From: Ceratodon purpureus
Taxonomy: Eukaryota > Streptophyta > Bryopsida > Pseudoditrichales > Ditrichaceae
Direction: 5' to 3'
NCBI GenBank assembly: GCA_014871385.1
Contig: CM026431.1
Location: forward strand, 10,507,594 to 10,571,593
DNA length: 64,000 nt
Numbering within the stretch: the stretch's first letter is position 1; the number at the start of each line of letters is the position of its first letter. Under the pieces are notes generated by a model, which was not told the DNA's origin, ran no database searches, and worked only from the letters and a program-made list of their open reading frames with translations. This document shows, in pieces, positions 12,597 to 25,469 of the stretch. Made by a program: the position numbers and the translations under genes.

Positions 12597-14444
12597 AAGG
12601 TTTGTTTTCTAACGTTGCATCATATGGTATTACATAATGTATGGTGCAGAGAATATTCATTTCCTTCGAAGTCACAATTCGGTCTTTAATTCATGAGCGG
12701 CGTAAGCCTTCCGGATCCGAGTTCTAACAACTGATATGGGGCTCGTAACGTACCGTGCAGCTCAGGTCGCTTGACAAGGCAGCTGGATTGTGAGATTTGC
12801 AGGCCGAGCTGTTCTGAACAGTTGGCAGTGAGTAGCCATTGCGTCGCAGCACATTTCTAGTTGAGCCGAATCTGAAGGAAACGATACACCGCCACAATAG
12901 ACGCAGAGTGGGCATGTGACATGAGGAGTCCGTGAAGTTCGTAACGGGTACTTGCTGTCGCCGAGCTGCATTGTAAGTTTTTAACCTCTCTCAGGGGTAG
13001 ACGGAATACGTGTTTGCAACGCCCATGTAGGTTTCTCCGCAGTATGTAGTTAGTGTGTGAACGGTGTTTTGAATCGAAGCGACGGGGAACGAAATTACAG
13101 GAGTTTAGGGTCGGATGAAGTGTTAGCCGACAGTGTTTCTATATGAATTTAAACTGCAGGGCTCAAGTGAACCTGTCTCCTTCATTTTCCATACATTTTT
13201 GGGGAAAAGAGTGTGTAATGAAAACCGCTGAAACAAAGAGTACTCCGTGCAAGGTTTGTTTCCTGTAATGCTGGGGTTAATTGATATTGGAATCATGTGG
13301 ACGCACAGGATATGCCGCTCTTTCATGTCGTTCGTCATCACTGCAAATGTGCTGAATGTGTAATAGGAAGTTTAATGTATTAATCCCGTGGAAAATACAC
13401 TTCGGCACACTCATGTACGTCCTCCTGTTTATCAAACCGCATAAACAAGGTCATCCACATTGACCGGCAACATATGTTTGAGCTCTCACACAAATAAACC
13501 GTAAACAGGGCCATTGAACCCTGGAACTGTCCGACTGATATCCGCCTCACCGGACCTAATAACCGCCTCCATACCCGACCATAACCTAATCCCAAACGTA
13601 CAGAATACCCGGCAGATGACCGCACACACATCCAGACCAATATCCGGATCATTATGTCATTCATAACCTGTCTATACCCGGGCATGTAACGAAGGTCATA
13701 TCCATATTGATACCTCAATGTTACCCTCCATCATAACCGCCTATTACCCGGCAATATCCCACCGCACAATGTTCAACATGTCTTAACCTGGATTGTGCCA
13801 CGTGTGGGAACAAGCGTAGCCCGATCATTCCGGAAATCAAGGGGATGGTACCGAAATGGGCTTCTGAAGGCAGGTCCCAAGATCCTCCCCGCAATGTATC
13901 GGACGGTCCCCGCGGGCTGGGACCTCGGAGGAAATTTACCGGATTCTTTCACCCAGCTCTGCTATCCTCATCGCTGACGAGGCAAGTCCACGGTGTACGA
14001 ATGCATCCACGCTGGAATGCTCTCCGCAGAGCCTTCGAAACAGGTACATCGCAGAGCGCAGGGTGCTCCCGGGGTTCGCGATCACGGGGTCCCACTCCTT
14101 GGAGTTTTGTGACGCCCAGCACTGACCAGCTCTCTCTCTCCCCCGCAGTTCGCGTATCTCTTCGGAGAGTCCTCTTTCCGTCGCCTCAGTCGCTTTTATG
14201 CTAATTTTGACAGTGAGAAAAGACCAGTATGCTAGTAGTGACAAAGGCAGAGCGTCACCGAAGGGACAAACATGAGAGCACTAAAACGAATGAAGATGAC
14301 GTGAGAGCGTGCTCAAGCAGTGGATGTAGGACCTGTCTAAACGGATAAGCGCAAGCTACAGGATCAGAGAGCAACGAAACTGAAACGAAGCTCCTTCGAC
14401 TTAACAGAAAAGTTGGAACAGTAAATCCCACCTAAAGCGACGGG
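12597..14444. other. Intergenic, no gene seen
   Basis: No recognisable protein is encoded here. Between about 13,500 and 13,760 short AC-rich phrases such as ATACCCG, ATAACC and ACCGCC recur at irregular spacing. They look like transposon subterminal sequence, but I could not define a unit. Confidence 0.35.
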
Positions 14445-14545
14445 GGTATCTTGAGATGGGGAGGATCAGTGAAAGCTACTGATTGAGAGCACAAGACTTG
14501 TAAGTCGATTCAAAAACCTGTCCGATTCCAAACCCTCGAGGTGGC
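14445..14545 (+). repeat. tRNA-derived SINE-like repeat, copy 1
   Basis: This copy aligns by eye with 15,152-15,262. The shared head is GGTAYCTTGAGATGGGGAGG followed by ATCARTGRAAGCTACYGATT and GAGAGCACAA, and the shared tail is AACCCTCGA then GGTG. The AGCTAC-GATT-GAGAGCAC block resembles a tRNA D-arm (box A). The box B position reads GATTCCAAACC here, weaker than in copy 2. The middle segments of the two copies differ. Confidence 0.55.
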
Positions 14546-15151
14546 GACAGATATCGAAGTCTGATCTAATGATTTAATGAAGTCGAAAGCCGATTATTGG
14601 AAAGCCAGTCCCTTGCACTTCATTGACATAGTGGCCGTCCCTACTTGAGAAGTGGCAGATATGTAATTACTGCCGTGAATGGACTTTGAGGAACACACTG
14701 CACAAAAACCCACCACAATCCTCTCACTCCCAGGGAACGTGCTTCGTATCTGCAATATATTACAGAAACTGGGCACCACCCTTCTCAAAATTACCACTAG
14801 AAATCCGCAGAAGAAACTAGGGATCTGCTACTAGGGATTTCATTCTCACCCATGTGAATCGGCAGTGACAGCAACCCTAGTCTGACAGCATCATATACTA
14901 CATGTCTTTGTACCGTACACAGATCAATACTACAAAGGGCAGACCTGGAGAACAGGTCAACCCAAATTCAAAGTGTCGTGCATAGCCAGTTGCGACCGCC
15001 ACAACAAGAACATGAGCTTGGTCATTGTGAAAGTGAACACGAAGGTCCCTTGCGCTGAAGGCTGTCCGCCGATCACCCAAGCTTCGACCGATGTGCCCTC
15101 CACGAGCATCTATATTCTACACACACAACTGCTCACATCCTCAGCTGTGGA

Positions 15152-15262
15152 GGTACCTTGAGATGGGGAGGATCAATGGAAGCTACCGATTGAGAGCACA
15201 ACTTAGACCCACAAGTGGAGAGTGAGTTCTTCAGTCCGGTTCGAAACCCTCGAAGGTGAGGA
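15152..15262 (+). repeat. tRNA-derived SINE-like repeat, copy 2
   Basis: This is the second copy of the element at 14,445. It has an exact box B (GGTTCGAAACC, 15,238-15,248) about 50 bp after a D-arm-like box A (AGCTACCGATTGAGAGCAC). Internal RNA polymerase III promoters of this type are the hallmark of tRNA-derived SINEs. No clear poly-A tail or target duplication was found, so the true ends may lie further out. Confidence 0.6.
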
Positions 15263-16503
15263 CATGCAAGCTCATGTGGCGTACGCCGCTGGAAACATGG
15301 GTTACTGTAGCTTCCCACATGACACAGAAACTTGGTCTCATTTGAGCAGGAGCTTTGAATGATACAGTTTGAGGACAACATGAATGGGATGTTGCTATCG
15401 GATGTTGCTGTTTACAGAAGGCGCCGTGGAGGTTTTGGGCATTGGTGAATTCATGAGGAGCTTTAGAAGATTTTGAACTATCGAAGCACTAGTAGAAATG
15501 ATGACAGTTTACACCGAAGGTTTACACCAAAAACTGTGTATGGTGTTCATCTATTCATGGTTCTGCAACGTGATTGGATACAGAGAGTTCTCGGTGTTCA
15601 AGCGGAGGGAATCTGAATTCCGAGGTTAATTTTGGGGCGGACATGTTCTGAGCGTTGGGACAGACCCCGAGAATAGGCCTTTCTGTTGTGGGCCCCGCGA
15701 TTCGAACTCATGTTTCGCGACTTTTACAGAGTTTTCACTGAATATTATTGACCGGACTCTTTTGGTAAGTCATTCCGGCTGTAAAAGCAAAGCAGCTTGG
15801 TGAATATCCAGAATTGGATGAAGAACTGCTGCCTGGATCTAGGGATGTCCTCCTTCGTTCACTGCGTGATATTACCGAGAGGGTTAGGGTCCCCATTCGG
15901 CGACACGTGTCTCGCCCTTGAAGTTTTACTTACTATGGCGTCTATGCTGCCGGGTATGTTCTGTTACATGCGGGTATGTTTGGACTCGAAACATTGCATG
16001 TGTGAACAGGGTTACTCATTGGGATTGAGTACTGCGTTTCTCAGCGCTGCGCGTTTCTAGTAGGGGACGGCTTCATGTAGGTGATTGTTTTTTGCCTTCC
16101 TCGAATTATGGTAGACTGCTAATCCAAAGAGTACTACATCTTTAATTCATACATAACCTTTGCAAGTAAACGTACGTTAATGTAGTATATTAGCGGCACG
16201 TTTTCAAACAGTCATTGGATTTACAGAGTTGGATCAATATCGTCTGTACTGAGAGCGCAAAATCAGCTAATCACCGCGCCCATTCTCCCAAAACTAAATC
16301 ACTCTGTCAATGGGCGTGGTAGAGACCAGTCACCACATACAACCCATCGGAACTAAAAATTCCAAAGTTCAGTCCCTACTACATTACCGAAGGTGCAACT
16401 GTACATACATGCCGACGTAAAGAAATACAAGAGAGAGAACTAAACGTCATTTCCTACTTGTGTGTTACTGTGTCTTCATCAGGGGGCTGGTGTAGCAAGG
16501 TAT
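15263..16503. other. Intergenic, holds one possible CACTA terminus
   Basis: No gene is recognised. The only notable item is a CACTAGTAGAAA sequence at 15,487-15,498, listed separately. Confidence 0.35.
15487..15498 (+). repeat. Possible CACTA terminal inverted repeat
   Basis: CACTAGTAGAAA fits the usual 5' terminus of plant CACTA elements. It is followed at once by a short direct repeat (GTTTACACCGAAG / GGTTTACACCAAAA) like a subterminal repeat. If real, it would be the left end of the element carrying TNP2 copy B and the coiled-coil gene at 16,504. I did not find the matching inverted end (TTTCTACTAGTG) on the right, so this remains tentative. Confidence 0.3.
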
Positions 16504-17988
16504 TCAAGCACGGTGGCGCTCTAGCAACTCCGACAGCGTTTGGAGATGAGCTGTGTCCTTGTCTATCATAGTGCAGGTCTTCTGGAATTCAACCTCCGCC
16601 GCATGAGCTACGTCTGTGAGTTTTCCAACAAGTTCGATCTGCCGTGTAACCTTGAACTCCCAAAGATTAAGGCTCTCTCGATGAGTGCAGAGGTTTTCCC
16701 CCCATGATTTCTCCAGTGCCTCGCAATTGCTCAAGTATTTTATTTTTTCGTTTTTCTCTTCAATGGACATTGGTCCAGTTCGAGCATTTCGAGCTGCTGT
16801 TAGCACCGCTCTCGCCCTCTCGTACTATTCAGTTGCCCGAGCATGTTTAGCTCTTTTCTCTGCAACCTTCCTTTCGAAGAATCGGAGCCTGTTCTTCTCT
16901 TCTTCCTGACGGTCCTTTGCTCGGTGAACGCAGTTAGCAGCGCTGTGGCGGTTCTCCATGAGGAACATTCGTTGCGAGGATATCAGAGGTAGAATGGCCG
17001 CTTTCAGAACGTACAGTCCGGGGATGACAGCGGCAACGGCGTTGGAGATGCGACAATTCTCGATTTCTTCCGCTGACAAACGGGCTCCCGTAGAAGGTTC
17101 CCCTGTTTCGTGATTAGTCGGAATAGAACCCGTGGCGGGATTTGCTCTGCGAGGACCCGTATCAGTTTTGGGAAGTGGGTTCGCTGCCGGGGAAGAGATG
17201 TCCCCAGCGGGCGGTCCTGCGGTACGTGCAGCTACGGATTGGGGGAGTCCATGATCGGGAGGGAGTGCTCGCTCAGTTCTGACGTCCTCCGCTGTAGCGA
17301 TCTGCATGGCGACAAGAATGGGCCCGGATCAGGAGGGGGAAACGTACGATTTCCGCAATTGAGGCATATCCCAGCAACGGTATTCCACGTTACGGATTTA
17401 GAATAAACGCTTGGTATTCAAGCTCTCTGTAACTCAAACCTAAAGTAGAATAAGAAGCTGACTCGGTGGACATATCAATGACGATAAAAACGGCACTTGG
17501 AACTAAATTTACAGAAACTAGAAACCCTGTGAGTGAGGAGTGGCGCGTACCTGGAACGGAGTGCGAGGGATGATTTTCGTGAGGGGCTCTAATGGGTGTG
17601 ATAGCGATTCGAACTCCGGCAGGATCCTTACCATGCCAGCCCTGGATTGATGAGGATGCGTGCACTTGTATCCGAACTCAGACCAATTCACCTCGAGGTT
17701 CATCGCCTCAGCCAAGAGACCACGGGCGAAATGGAAGGGGACCACTGAATTCAGGGGGCAATGCTGTTGATAAACTCGTGTATAGAGCGCTTTCACATAC
17801 TGCTCGTACTGAAGGTCTCCATGGTTTTCAAACGAGTATCCGCTGTTGTATTTCGGTCCAAAAAACTCTGCCAGTGCAGGTCGACTCGGGAGGAATTCTG
17901 ACGGGGTCACCGTAGGGACAACACCGGTGTTAGGAAGATGCATGACGGTGACAAACCAACAAAGCGATGATGCTTCTGGGAAAGCCAT
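16504..17988 (-). pseudogene. Broken coiled-coil protein of the VY/VNW family
   Basis: The first exon, from the ATG at 17,988 (MAFPEASS), ends at a CAG|gtacgc donor at 17,551. It contains YVKALYTRVYQQHCP, then VPFHFARGLLAEAM and VNW, then HQSR. The same ordered features, with nearly the same VY-to-VNW spacing, occur in the RING proteins at 28,858 and 34,979. The second exon (from 17,301 after a catgcag acceptor) is proline-rich, then becomes a long charged coiled coil (EEEKNRLRFFERKVAEKRAKHAR, SIEEKNEKIKYL, LQTLSELLERH). One in-frame TAG at 16,825-16,827 splits the coiled coil while the frame continues correctly to 16,504. No RING finger follows. It lies downstream of TNP2 copy B on the same strand, the position of TNPA in standard CACTA elements. 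Its function is unknown. Confidence 0.55.
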
Positions 17989-19669
17989 AGCCACGAAACC
18001 GCGAGGAATAAAGAAAATAGCGAAATCAGAGAAAGCAAGGAATGCACGCACGGACAGAATGCGGGGGACTCGAGAATGGCGAAGGGAGTTTGGGAGTGAG
18101 ACCAAAGTGAAGAACTAAGGGCTCAGACATACGTTTTTGTTCCACAAACATTAGGGTTGGGATTACTTGCTGATTTGAGAGATGGAGAAAAAGGTGACTG
18201 ACCTTGATGGTGGACGTGGTGGAGAGGCTGCGCATTTTCACAGGATTTCGCCTCAATCCTGGGTGCACAATGATGGAAAATTCATGGGTTCTGTGGGAGA
18301 CGCCTCCACATGATTGAGTATTGAAGTAGGTTGTCATGTCCCCTGATCTGGGAAGATCTTCCAGAATCCACTTGGATTTGACAATTTTCAGGTAGTGACA
18401 AGTAGTCACTAAAACTCCCGATTAGTAAGACTTGAGCTCGAAAATTAAACGACTTCGTACAGAGTAATGTCTGTCAAAGAAAAAAAATCCAGTGGTATTA
18501 GATGAAACAGTTTCCATAATCCGAGAACGAAAGGAAATAAACGGGAGGCAATCTTAAACAACTAACGTACAATTAGATGAGTGCATGGTAACAAGCATAT
18601 GAGCAAACAAGAATTCGATTACTGTCGGTTTAGTACATTGCAATTGTAGTGGCATATCCTAAGAAACAAAAGAAAAGACATGGTCTGAAACGATCAAAAA
18701 TGAGTTTAGAAGTACGTTACGGACCGTAATAGCTTCGATTAATATTGCCCGGGGTTTGCAGCAGTGATTTCGAGTAAGTGTATTGCCAAAGGGTTATTGT
18801 GTTGCACCATGAATCTGTTAAGACACAGACATACATAAAGGCTCACCGTATTCAGTATCTGAGATGGACGTCGACTGGAAATTCATGTTTTTATATCCAG
18901 ATTCGAAGAAATTCCAACATCCACGGAGATTAATTACTCACTGTCCTCGGCAGATGGATAGACGGGGACCAATGGCTGCATACCAATTCCATCATACGGA
19001 ATACTATATCATAGATCATGGAAGAGAACGATCCAATGGGGCTACATACGAATGACAGGACGCAGAGGTTTTAGGTATTGTAAACACCATAACTGGAAAA
19101 ATTCCAGAAACTATTAAAATGGAAAGAGATATCGCTACAAAAGGGTGGCAGCACCACGAACGATACACAGAAAGCATATTAGAATGGGACATTCTGATAC
19201 TTGATTATCAAAGTGATCGAAACAGTACCTTCGTTTCGCAGACAGACACACAAATCTCTCCGATCATGGGCTATTAGTAATACCTTCGCACGACAGATAT
19301 GCCCGACATCAGTGCCATATAAAGTCTGTAAAATCAAACGCATACAGATTAATTTGTATAACTTCGAGTGCGGCACAAAGACTCACGTTCGATAACGTTC
19401 TCTGGTAATACAGTAGAGAGGTTAATCAAATATAACTGGATTAATATACACCGAATAATGCATATCGTATAAGGTAACGGTGGTAATTAATGATGGATAC
19501 TGATTCAAACAAGGCGCAATTATGATGACACTTCCGTACTGAGTAATCCGTCTGGTACATTCCAAGAGTTTTGCATCGTACCTGCATAGGCCATGCCGTC
19601 TGCCTTCAGGTGGAACTCCGGTAAGTCTTTTACAGATTCGGACAATAGTAAAATGGAGGCCATGGGCGT
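17989..19669. other. Intergenic, no gene seen
   Basis: From about 18,420 to 19,560 the sequence is AT-rich with no recognisable coding content on either strand. It would fall inside the second CACTA element if that element runs from 15,487 to about 26,900. Confidence 0.35.
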
Positions 19670-21573
19670 CTATTCGACGTATTGAAGCTCCATGGCATCC
19701 ACAAATTGAGTGTCGTCCAAGTGGCGGTCATCATCGGGATGTTCTTCGCCTCGAAGAAAAGCATTAAACTGTTCTGCAAGTACCTCCTCTCCTATTGGGA
19801 TGGTCGCTGAGACAGATGGAATATCCGGATTATTTGATATTGTGGATAGCATGGGTCTCGCTGAACCCGAAGCCCCAAATATATGAACCTCCCTATCCCC
19901 ATGCACTCGCTTACTGCGAGGGTCGTGGCGTAGGACAACTTTCCAAGCGGGATCTGTGCTGTCTCCAACAAAAAAAACCTGAGACACCGTGGATGGATAA
20001 ACGTATGGATTGTCTTTTTCAGACCTTTCTCGGCTCGTGTAGTGCACTGTCCAGAAGCCGTATGCATCCTTCTTCACGACCCTACGCCCTTGATCAATTG
20101 CCTTGATCCAGGAGGCCTCCATGACGACGCAACTTAAGTCAAGGTACGAAATCAACAGAATTCGTTTCAGAATGCCGATGTCGATCGCAGTGCACGTCTG
20201 GGAGGGTGGGATAGAGGCAATGCCCGAGTCGAATGAGACAGTAGAAGGAGCCGTCTCACTATTGCAGGAGTAATGGCACCCAAATGCCCACATGGCACCA
20301 AAACTGAATGCATGATCCGATGGGGGACAGTGTAGAGAGTCAAGTTCGTGAGAGACAGGGAAACCTTCTTCCTTCAGCATTCTCACGTGCGTATTAAGCC
20401 AAGAATCAAATTTTGGGAAAGGGGACGACAGCTCCGGAGGATACTGTACGGGATTGCCACCACGTCTTCGTTGTCTGTTCACATGTGCAGCTCTTCTGTG
20501 CTTGTAATCTCGTTTCTGCTCACTCCATTCACTGTGGAGCAGAACAAGACATCCCATATTTGGGCGCCAATGGGGGTCAGAAATCACAACATATCAATTA
20601 TCAGAAGGGAATTAGAATGAAGCCGGATGGAAATAAAGGAATTATCGCAAAATATAGCTTTTCTAATTAGAACAGCTTACCTCAAGAGCTCCTCGGTATG
20701 GACTGAATGTTTTATCACATAATCGTGAATAAAGCTAACTTCCGATGGAGTGAGACGTTTAGGCCTTGGCTTCCCTAACAAGCATTCTCCAGAGTCTTTC
20801 AATTCCTCCTCAGGATCCCACACCCTGCTCTTAGAGTGTTCGTACAGCGAAAAATATTCTGTGCAGAAACCTAAACTCTCGTCTATCATGTATCCGGAGG
20901 CCATTCCAGCCTCGGGTTTAGATTTGTCACGTACATACTTTGTAAGAACTCCCAAATATCTCTCGACAGAGTAGCACCAACGAGCATGTACTGGCCCACA
21001 AATCTCTAATTCGTCTACTAGATGAACTACTAGATGTATCATGATATCAAAAAATCCAGGTGGAAAATTAATCTCCAGTAAACACAGTACCTCTGCAGCG
21101 CAAGTACGAAGGGCAGGTATTTCAGAAATTCTAATCACTTTGGAGCAAATGCGTTGAAACAAATTACCTAGTCTGATAATGGTTTCACGAACGCCGCGGG
21201 TGAGATAATTCCGAATAGCTGCAGGTAGAAGCTGTTGAATGAGTATGTGATGGTCATGACTCTTGAGTCCATTAAGTCTCCTCTCTCCTATATGCTTTGT
21301 CAATGTACTACTGTACCCGGTGGGCAGTTTCGTGGATGATACAAGTGTCAGAAACCCGCGCTTCTCAGATTCAGTAAACACATAAGGGGCCTTGGGCTTT
21401 ATGTAGTTCCCCAATGCTCCCGGCACTAAATGAAGATGGTGCATGACGTTGGCGTGTTCCATGTCCCTTCGTGTTTCGAGAGAGTCCTTCTCACCAAACA
21501 GATGCTTGAGTACGTTATCTGATACGTTGCGTTCGATGTGCATAACATCTAGTGTATTCCGAATGGGCAATTC

Positions 21574-22653
21574 CTGAAAAAAAGTATCATAGGTGAATTA
21601 GTTTAATGAGATTGCAAAAACAAAATACTCAATCGAATGTTAGCATTCTGAAGCATACAAGTTGAGATATCAGTTAGAAATCCTGCTCAGCAGTCCAACG
21701 TGGTTACATGGATATCCACGTCATGAGAAGACGATGATTATCTAATGTGAACGGGAATTCACGCTGAGTCTCCACCGAAACTTCGAACATGATACGCAGT
21801 CCTCTTCCTTACAAAAATTATATGACATCTACCACAATTAAAACTGAGAGAAGACCAAGATTCCAGCTAACACTGCAGTTATTAGAGATCCAGCAGTTCC
21901 TATACGATAATGCCAGTGTACAACATGGACTTCCGGAATAGAAGATACTCTAAAATGAATTTAGAACGAGACAGTGCAATATCACATCAGGAATTCGTAA
22001 CCAATGTATAAAACATGTATATGCCACAAGGGACAGATTAAAAGTAGACGACGGCTAATATCGGGTTTGGTCATAATCACGCCGAAGATCCTGAGAGGGC
22101 ATAAAATAAATCATGGCATACTATGATACGAGACCCACAATTGGAGCCCACAATTGAAACCAGAGAATTCGGTACTTAGAATTCACTGCTTCTGCGGACT
22201 TGTTAAGAAACTACTAACAGTAAGTTTGATGGTTTCTCGAACTAAAACCTGGACTGCAGGATGTTATAAAAGATATTCATTCTAAAGAACGAATATCCAT
22301 GGCGAGATCTTGCGGTATGCACCGTCAGCTGGCAATGGAAATAAACGACACAACTACAAGATCAAACACCGCCATTTTAATCGAACTACTGAGCTGTACA
22401 CGAATCGAATTCTAATCTACACAGAACAGCCATCTCAGGTAATCAACGTCGGCTAATCCAAGCAGAGGCGTCTTAGTAATTCACAGATGGAAACGTCGCT
22501 AGTGGTAGCTCAAGGAGAAATGAGCCGTAGTACAACTGGAACGATTTAGCCAAAGCGATGTCGCCGAAGTCAAACATAGACAATGCGATTGACTGTCTGC
22601 ATAAAATAAACAAATCCACAAACCATACGAATTACACACAGTTTGACATGTAC
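21574..22653 (-). other. Long intron of TNP2 copy B
   Basis: The stretch is bounded by an AAG|gtacat donor and a ctttttttcag acceptor on the minus strand. The equivalent intron in copy A is about 500 bp, so this one has roughly doubled. I see no gene or recognisable repeat in it. Confidence 0.6.
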
Positions 22654-24411
22654 CTTCCAATATGGCAAATCAAACAATGCTGGAACTCGTTTAATGCCAA
22701 ACTGCCGAGATGGGTCAGATGATGCCGGTACTCCTCCATTTGCCAACCAACTCTCTCTTAACTGTCCCCACCTGATGATATCAGCGGCGGTGGCTTTCAC
22801 GGGTGCCTCTCGACTTTCTCCTACTCCACTGAATTTGGGGCGTGGCTCGCGCCATGGATGATCACAGGGAAGAAATCTACGATGTTGATTGTCATAAACA
22901 TTCTTGTGAAGGGACAAAGATCTTCTCGAAATTGTATTTTCGCCACAAATTGGACATCCCCTGTATCCCTTAGTAACACATCCTGCTACAATCCCATATG
23001 CTGGGAAATCGTGAATTGTCCATAACAATATGGCTTTCATGTTGAATATCGGACTGCCGTTAAACATAGCTGCATCAGCCGTAGGTATTCCGGTACTCCA
23101 CAAGACTTGGAGCTCCTCCAAAAGAGGTTGTAAATAAACATCAAAATTCTCACCGGTTACAGACTTTTTACCTGGAATTATCAGAGATAGCATGATAAAA
23201 TGCTTCTTTGTTGTCATCTAAGGCGGCAAGTTGTAGTTCATGATCAGAACAGGCCATGTGCTCCAAGTAGACCTCTTGATTGAAAATGGGTTCACTCCAT
23301 CCGTTGCCAATCCCAGTCTCAAATTGCGAGGCTCGAATGCAAACTCTGCATTCCACCTCCAGTCCACAAACTTCCACTGGTAAGAATCCATTGCACCCCT
23401 CATGATACCATCCTCACTGGCGTGTCGAGAATGCCAAGTCATGTAAGATGCCTGTACCGGTGTACTATACATCCGCTGAAGCCTCGGTATCAGAGGAAAA
23501 TGACGCAATACCTTAACAGGTACCCGTGATTTACCCACCTGTCTATACCTCTGAGCTTGGCAACGTGGACATTGAGACAGGTCCTTGTACTCATCACCTC
23601 TAAATAATACACATGTTGATGGGCCAGGACAACAGTGTATAGTTTCATATCTCAATCCTAGATCCCTCAATACCTTCGAAGCGTGGTACTCATTCGAGGG
23701 TAGGGAGTTCACCGCAGGCAACATACTCTTGCTGAGTATGGCAAATACTTCATTTACTAGCATGTCTGAAGCTCCGTGAGTTCTCAAACAATTGAGCATG
23801 AGCAAAGTGCCGCCCAATTGCGTCAATCTTGAACCTGCAAAAAGAGGCGTACTGGCGCTTTCTTCTAGTAATTGATGTCTTGTAGGTCGCCCCTGTTCCA
23901 TCCCAGGCAGATCGTCATCTGCCATTTCTTCTTCCCCTGGAACTTGATTTCCTGCTGCGTCAGGTTCTCTCGAAGCAGGCATTTCCCGTGGTGATTGCGG
24001 TTGGACTGGTTCTTCAGGAAGCCCCTCGGCCTGGACTACATAATCCTCAGTATCCCCTGAGTCTACATCTGCGTTAGTGTTGTCTTGACCACCGGCACGC
24101 ATCTCATGTAGATTACCAAGACGGCCTTGGAGACTGTCGTAGAGATGGAAAACATGCTGTACCATTCCCTCCATATCGAGACCGCGATCAATCTCCGCCA
24201 TTAGGTGCAAAATGGGGTCAAAATAAGGCCGTGTAAGCCTGCCCTTTCTAGGTGAACTCCCTGCTTTGGGCACCTCTGCCGCTGGCAGCGGATGCCAGAG
24301 TTGCTGCCCGCACAGGACTGCGTGGCGCACTCACAACAAAGGTCCTCGGAATATTAGTTGAGACATGAATGATCGGCTTGGGGTTTGGTCCCAAATGGTC
24401 AGATTATGTCA

Positions 24412-24481
24412 ACCCGGCACTGTAGCTTGTGCCCTCCACACGCCTCGCGGAGAGGTCATTGGTTCGAGCCCCCGTGGCGGT
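24412..24481 (+). repeat. tRNA-like (SINE-type) sequence in a TNP2 intron
   Basis: The stretch contains TGTAGCTTGTGCCC, a loop flanked by CTCC and GGAG arms, then AGGTC and an exact box B (GGTTCGAGCCC, 24,461-24,471). This is the layout of a tRNA D-arm, anticodon arm, variable loop and T-arm. The acceptor stem does not pair, so it is not a working tRNA. It lies inside the first intron of TNP2 copy B, on the opposite strand, most likely as a SINE fragment. Confidence 0.4.
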
Positions 24482-25469
24482 TGCTGGCACCACGGTGGCA
24501 CCTCACATGCCATGTCAAAAAGTACGCGGGCAGCCCCGTTTTTTTCTCTCACGTGCCGCTTACACGGCCTTTTTGTGACCTGAATTTGCACCTAATGATT
24601 CTCTCCCCCCTGTAAACCTGCGCCTCTATTACCAAACTCCTGTCGAATATCGGAGTCCCATTCATTGTCCGAGTCGTCCGGCTCAAAACCCTAATTCAAA
24701 ATAATACGCATGTATTACAACCCCTCTCCTTACGAATTAAGGCCCTGTATAAAATTGAATTTCTAAACCGAATAACAATTGTGCACTCAAAGAATGGTTC
24801 AAAAAAACGACGGGGTCATGACGAAGCATACCTCTGTGGATCCGCGATAAAAAGGATGTCGACCATATTTTCGCAGGTGCTCCCGAACCACCACCCTGTA
24901 TCGCAGCGATCGAATCTCCCCAAGGCAGACGTTACAGGGACAGTAGCGCTTGACTTTGTGGGTTCTATCTGCACGCAATTCTTCTCTAAAAATTAGTTTT
25001 GCATCGCGGGTGTCCAAACGCCTCTTGTCCCGTAGAGAGAACCTAGTCTCCTGCACCATTTCCGCCCGTGCGCAATGGCCTTCTCCAAGGTGTCTGGGTT
25101 CCACGCACGATTTGTACTTGGCAAAACACCGCCCCCCTGCCGAATGGATTTCATGGAAGAGAAACGAATGCTGTAGGTGAATGAGACCAACGGTATTGCC
25201 AATTAATAAAATGCAGTCATCCGGTGCGCTGGACTACATACGACGGATGATATAGGAATCGAGCTTTATTTATGAATAAGGCGGATGAATTACACCGCAA
25301 TGAAAGAACACATAGAGTGGCCTGAGTCTTTCCTAAGAACAGCTCTGTCTGTTAGCTGTACTGGTCTATTGCATTGTCTACAGAGAGTTGGACTTTTCGA
25401 GGTTGCTCCACCATAACAGTGCGAAATTTAACGTAATTCAGATGAAGATGATCACAGCGGCAATCAATT

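Larger units (their letters stand above)
19670..25104 (-). pseudogene. CACTA (En/Spm) TNP2 transposase, copy B
   Basis: This is the better preserved TNP2 copy. Exon 1 (to 24,832, donor GAG|gtatgc) holds the transposase-associated domain (RYCPCNVC, HLRKYGRHPFY). The next exon, up to about 24,320, has an acidic N-terminus, LRTHGASDML, CPRCQAQ, FPLIPRLQRMY, a GLATDGVNPF motif and MNYNLPP. It runs on through LSLIIPGKKSV, ILLWTIHDFPAYG, GYRGCPICGE and LFDLPYWK to a donor at 22,654. After an intron of about 1.08 kb, exon 3 (from 21,573) gives ELPIRNTLDVMHIERN, KSHDHHILIQQLLPAAIR and CGPVHARWCYSVERYLG (DUF4218 region). The last part (20,587-19,670) has the DUF4216-like block MWAFGCHY, ASWIKA, DAYGFWTV and VFFVGDSTDPAWKVVL. 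One in-frame TAG lies at 23,218-23,220, right after NLPP. Splice sites match copy A at equivalent places, so both descend from one element. The start codon is uncertain. Confidence 0.85.

Noticed and set aside
13795-14204. Overlapping plus-strand frames of 60-119 codons
   Set aside because: No family resemblance, no splice context and compositional bias only.
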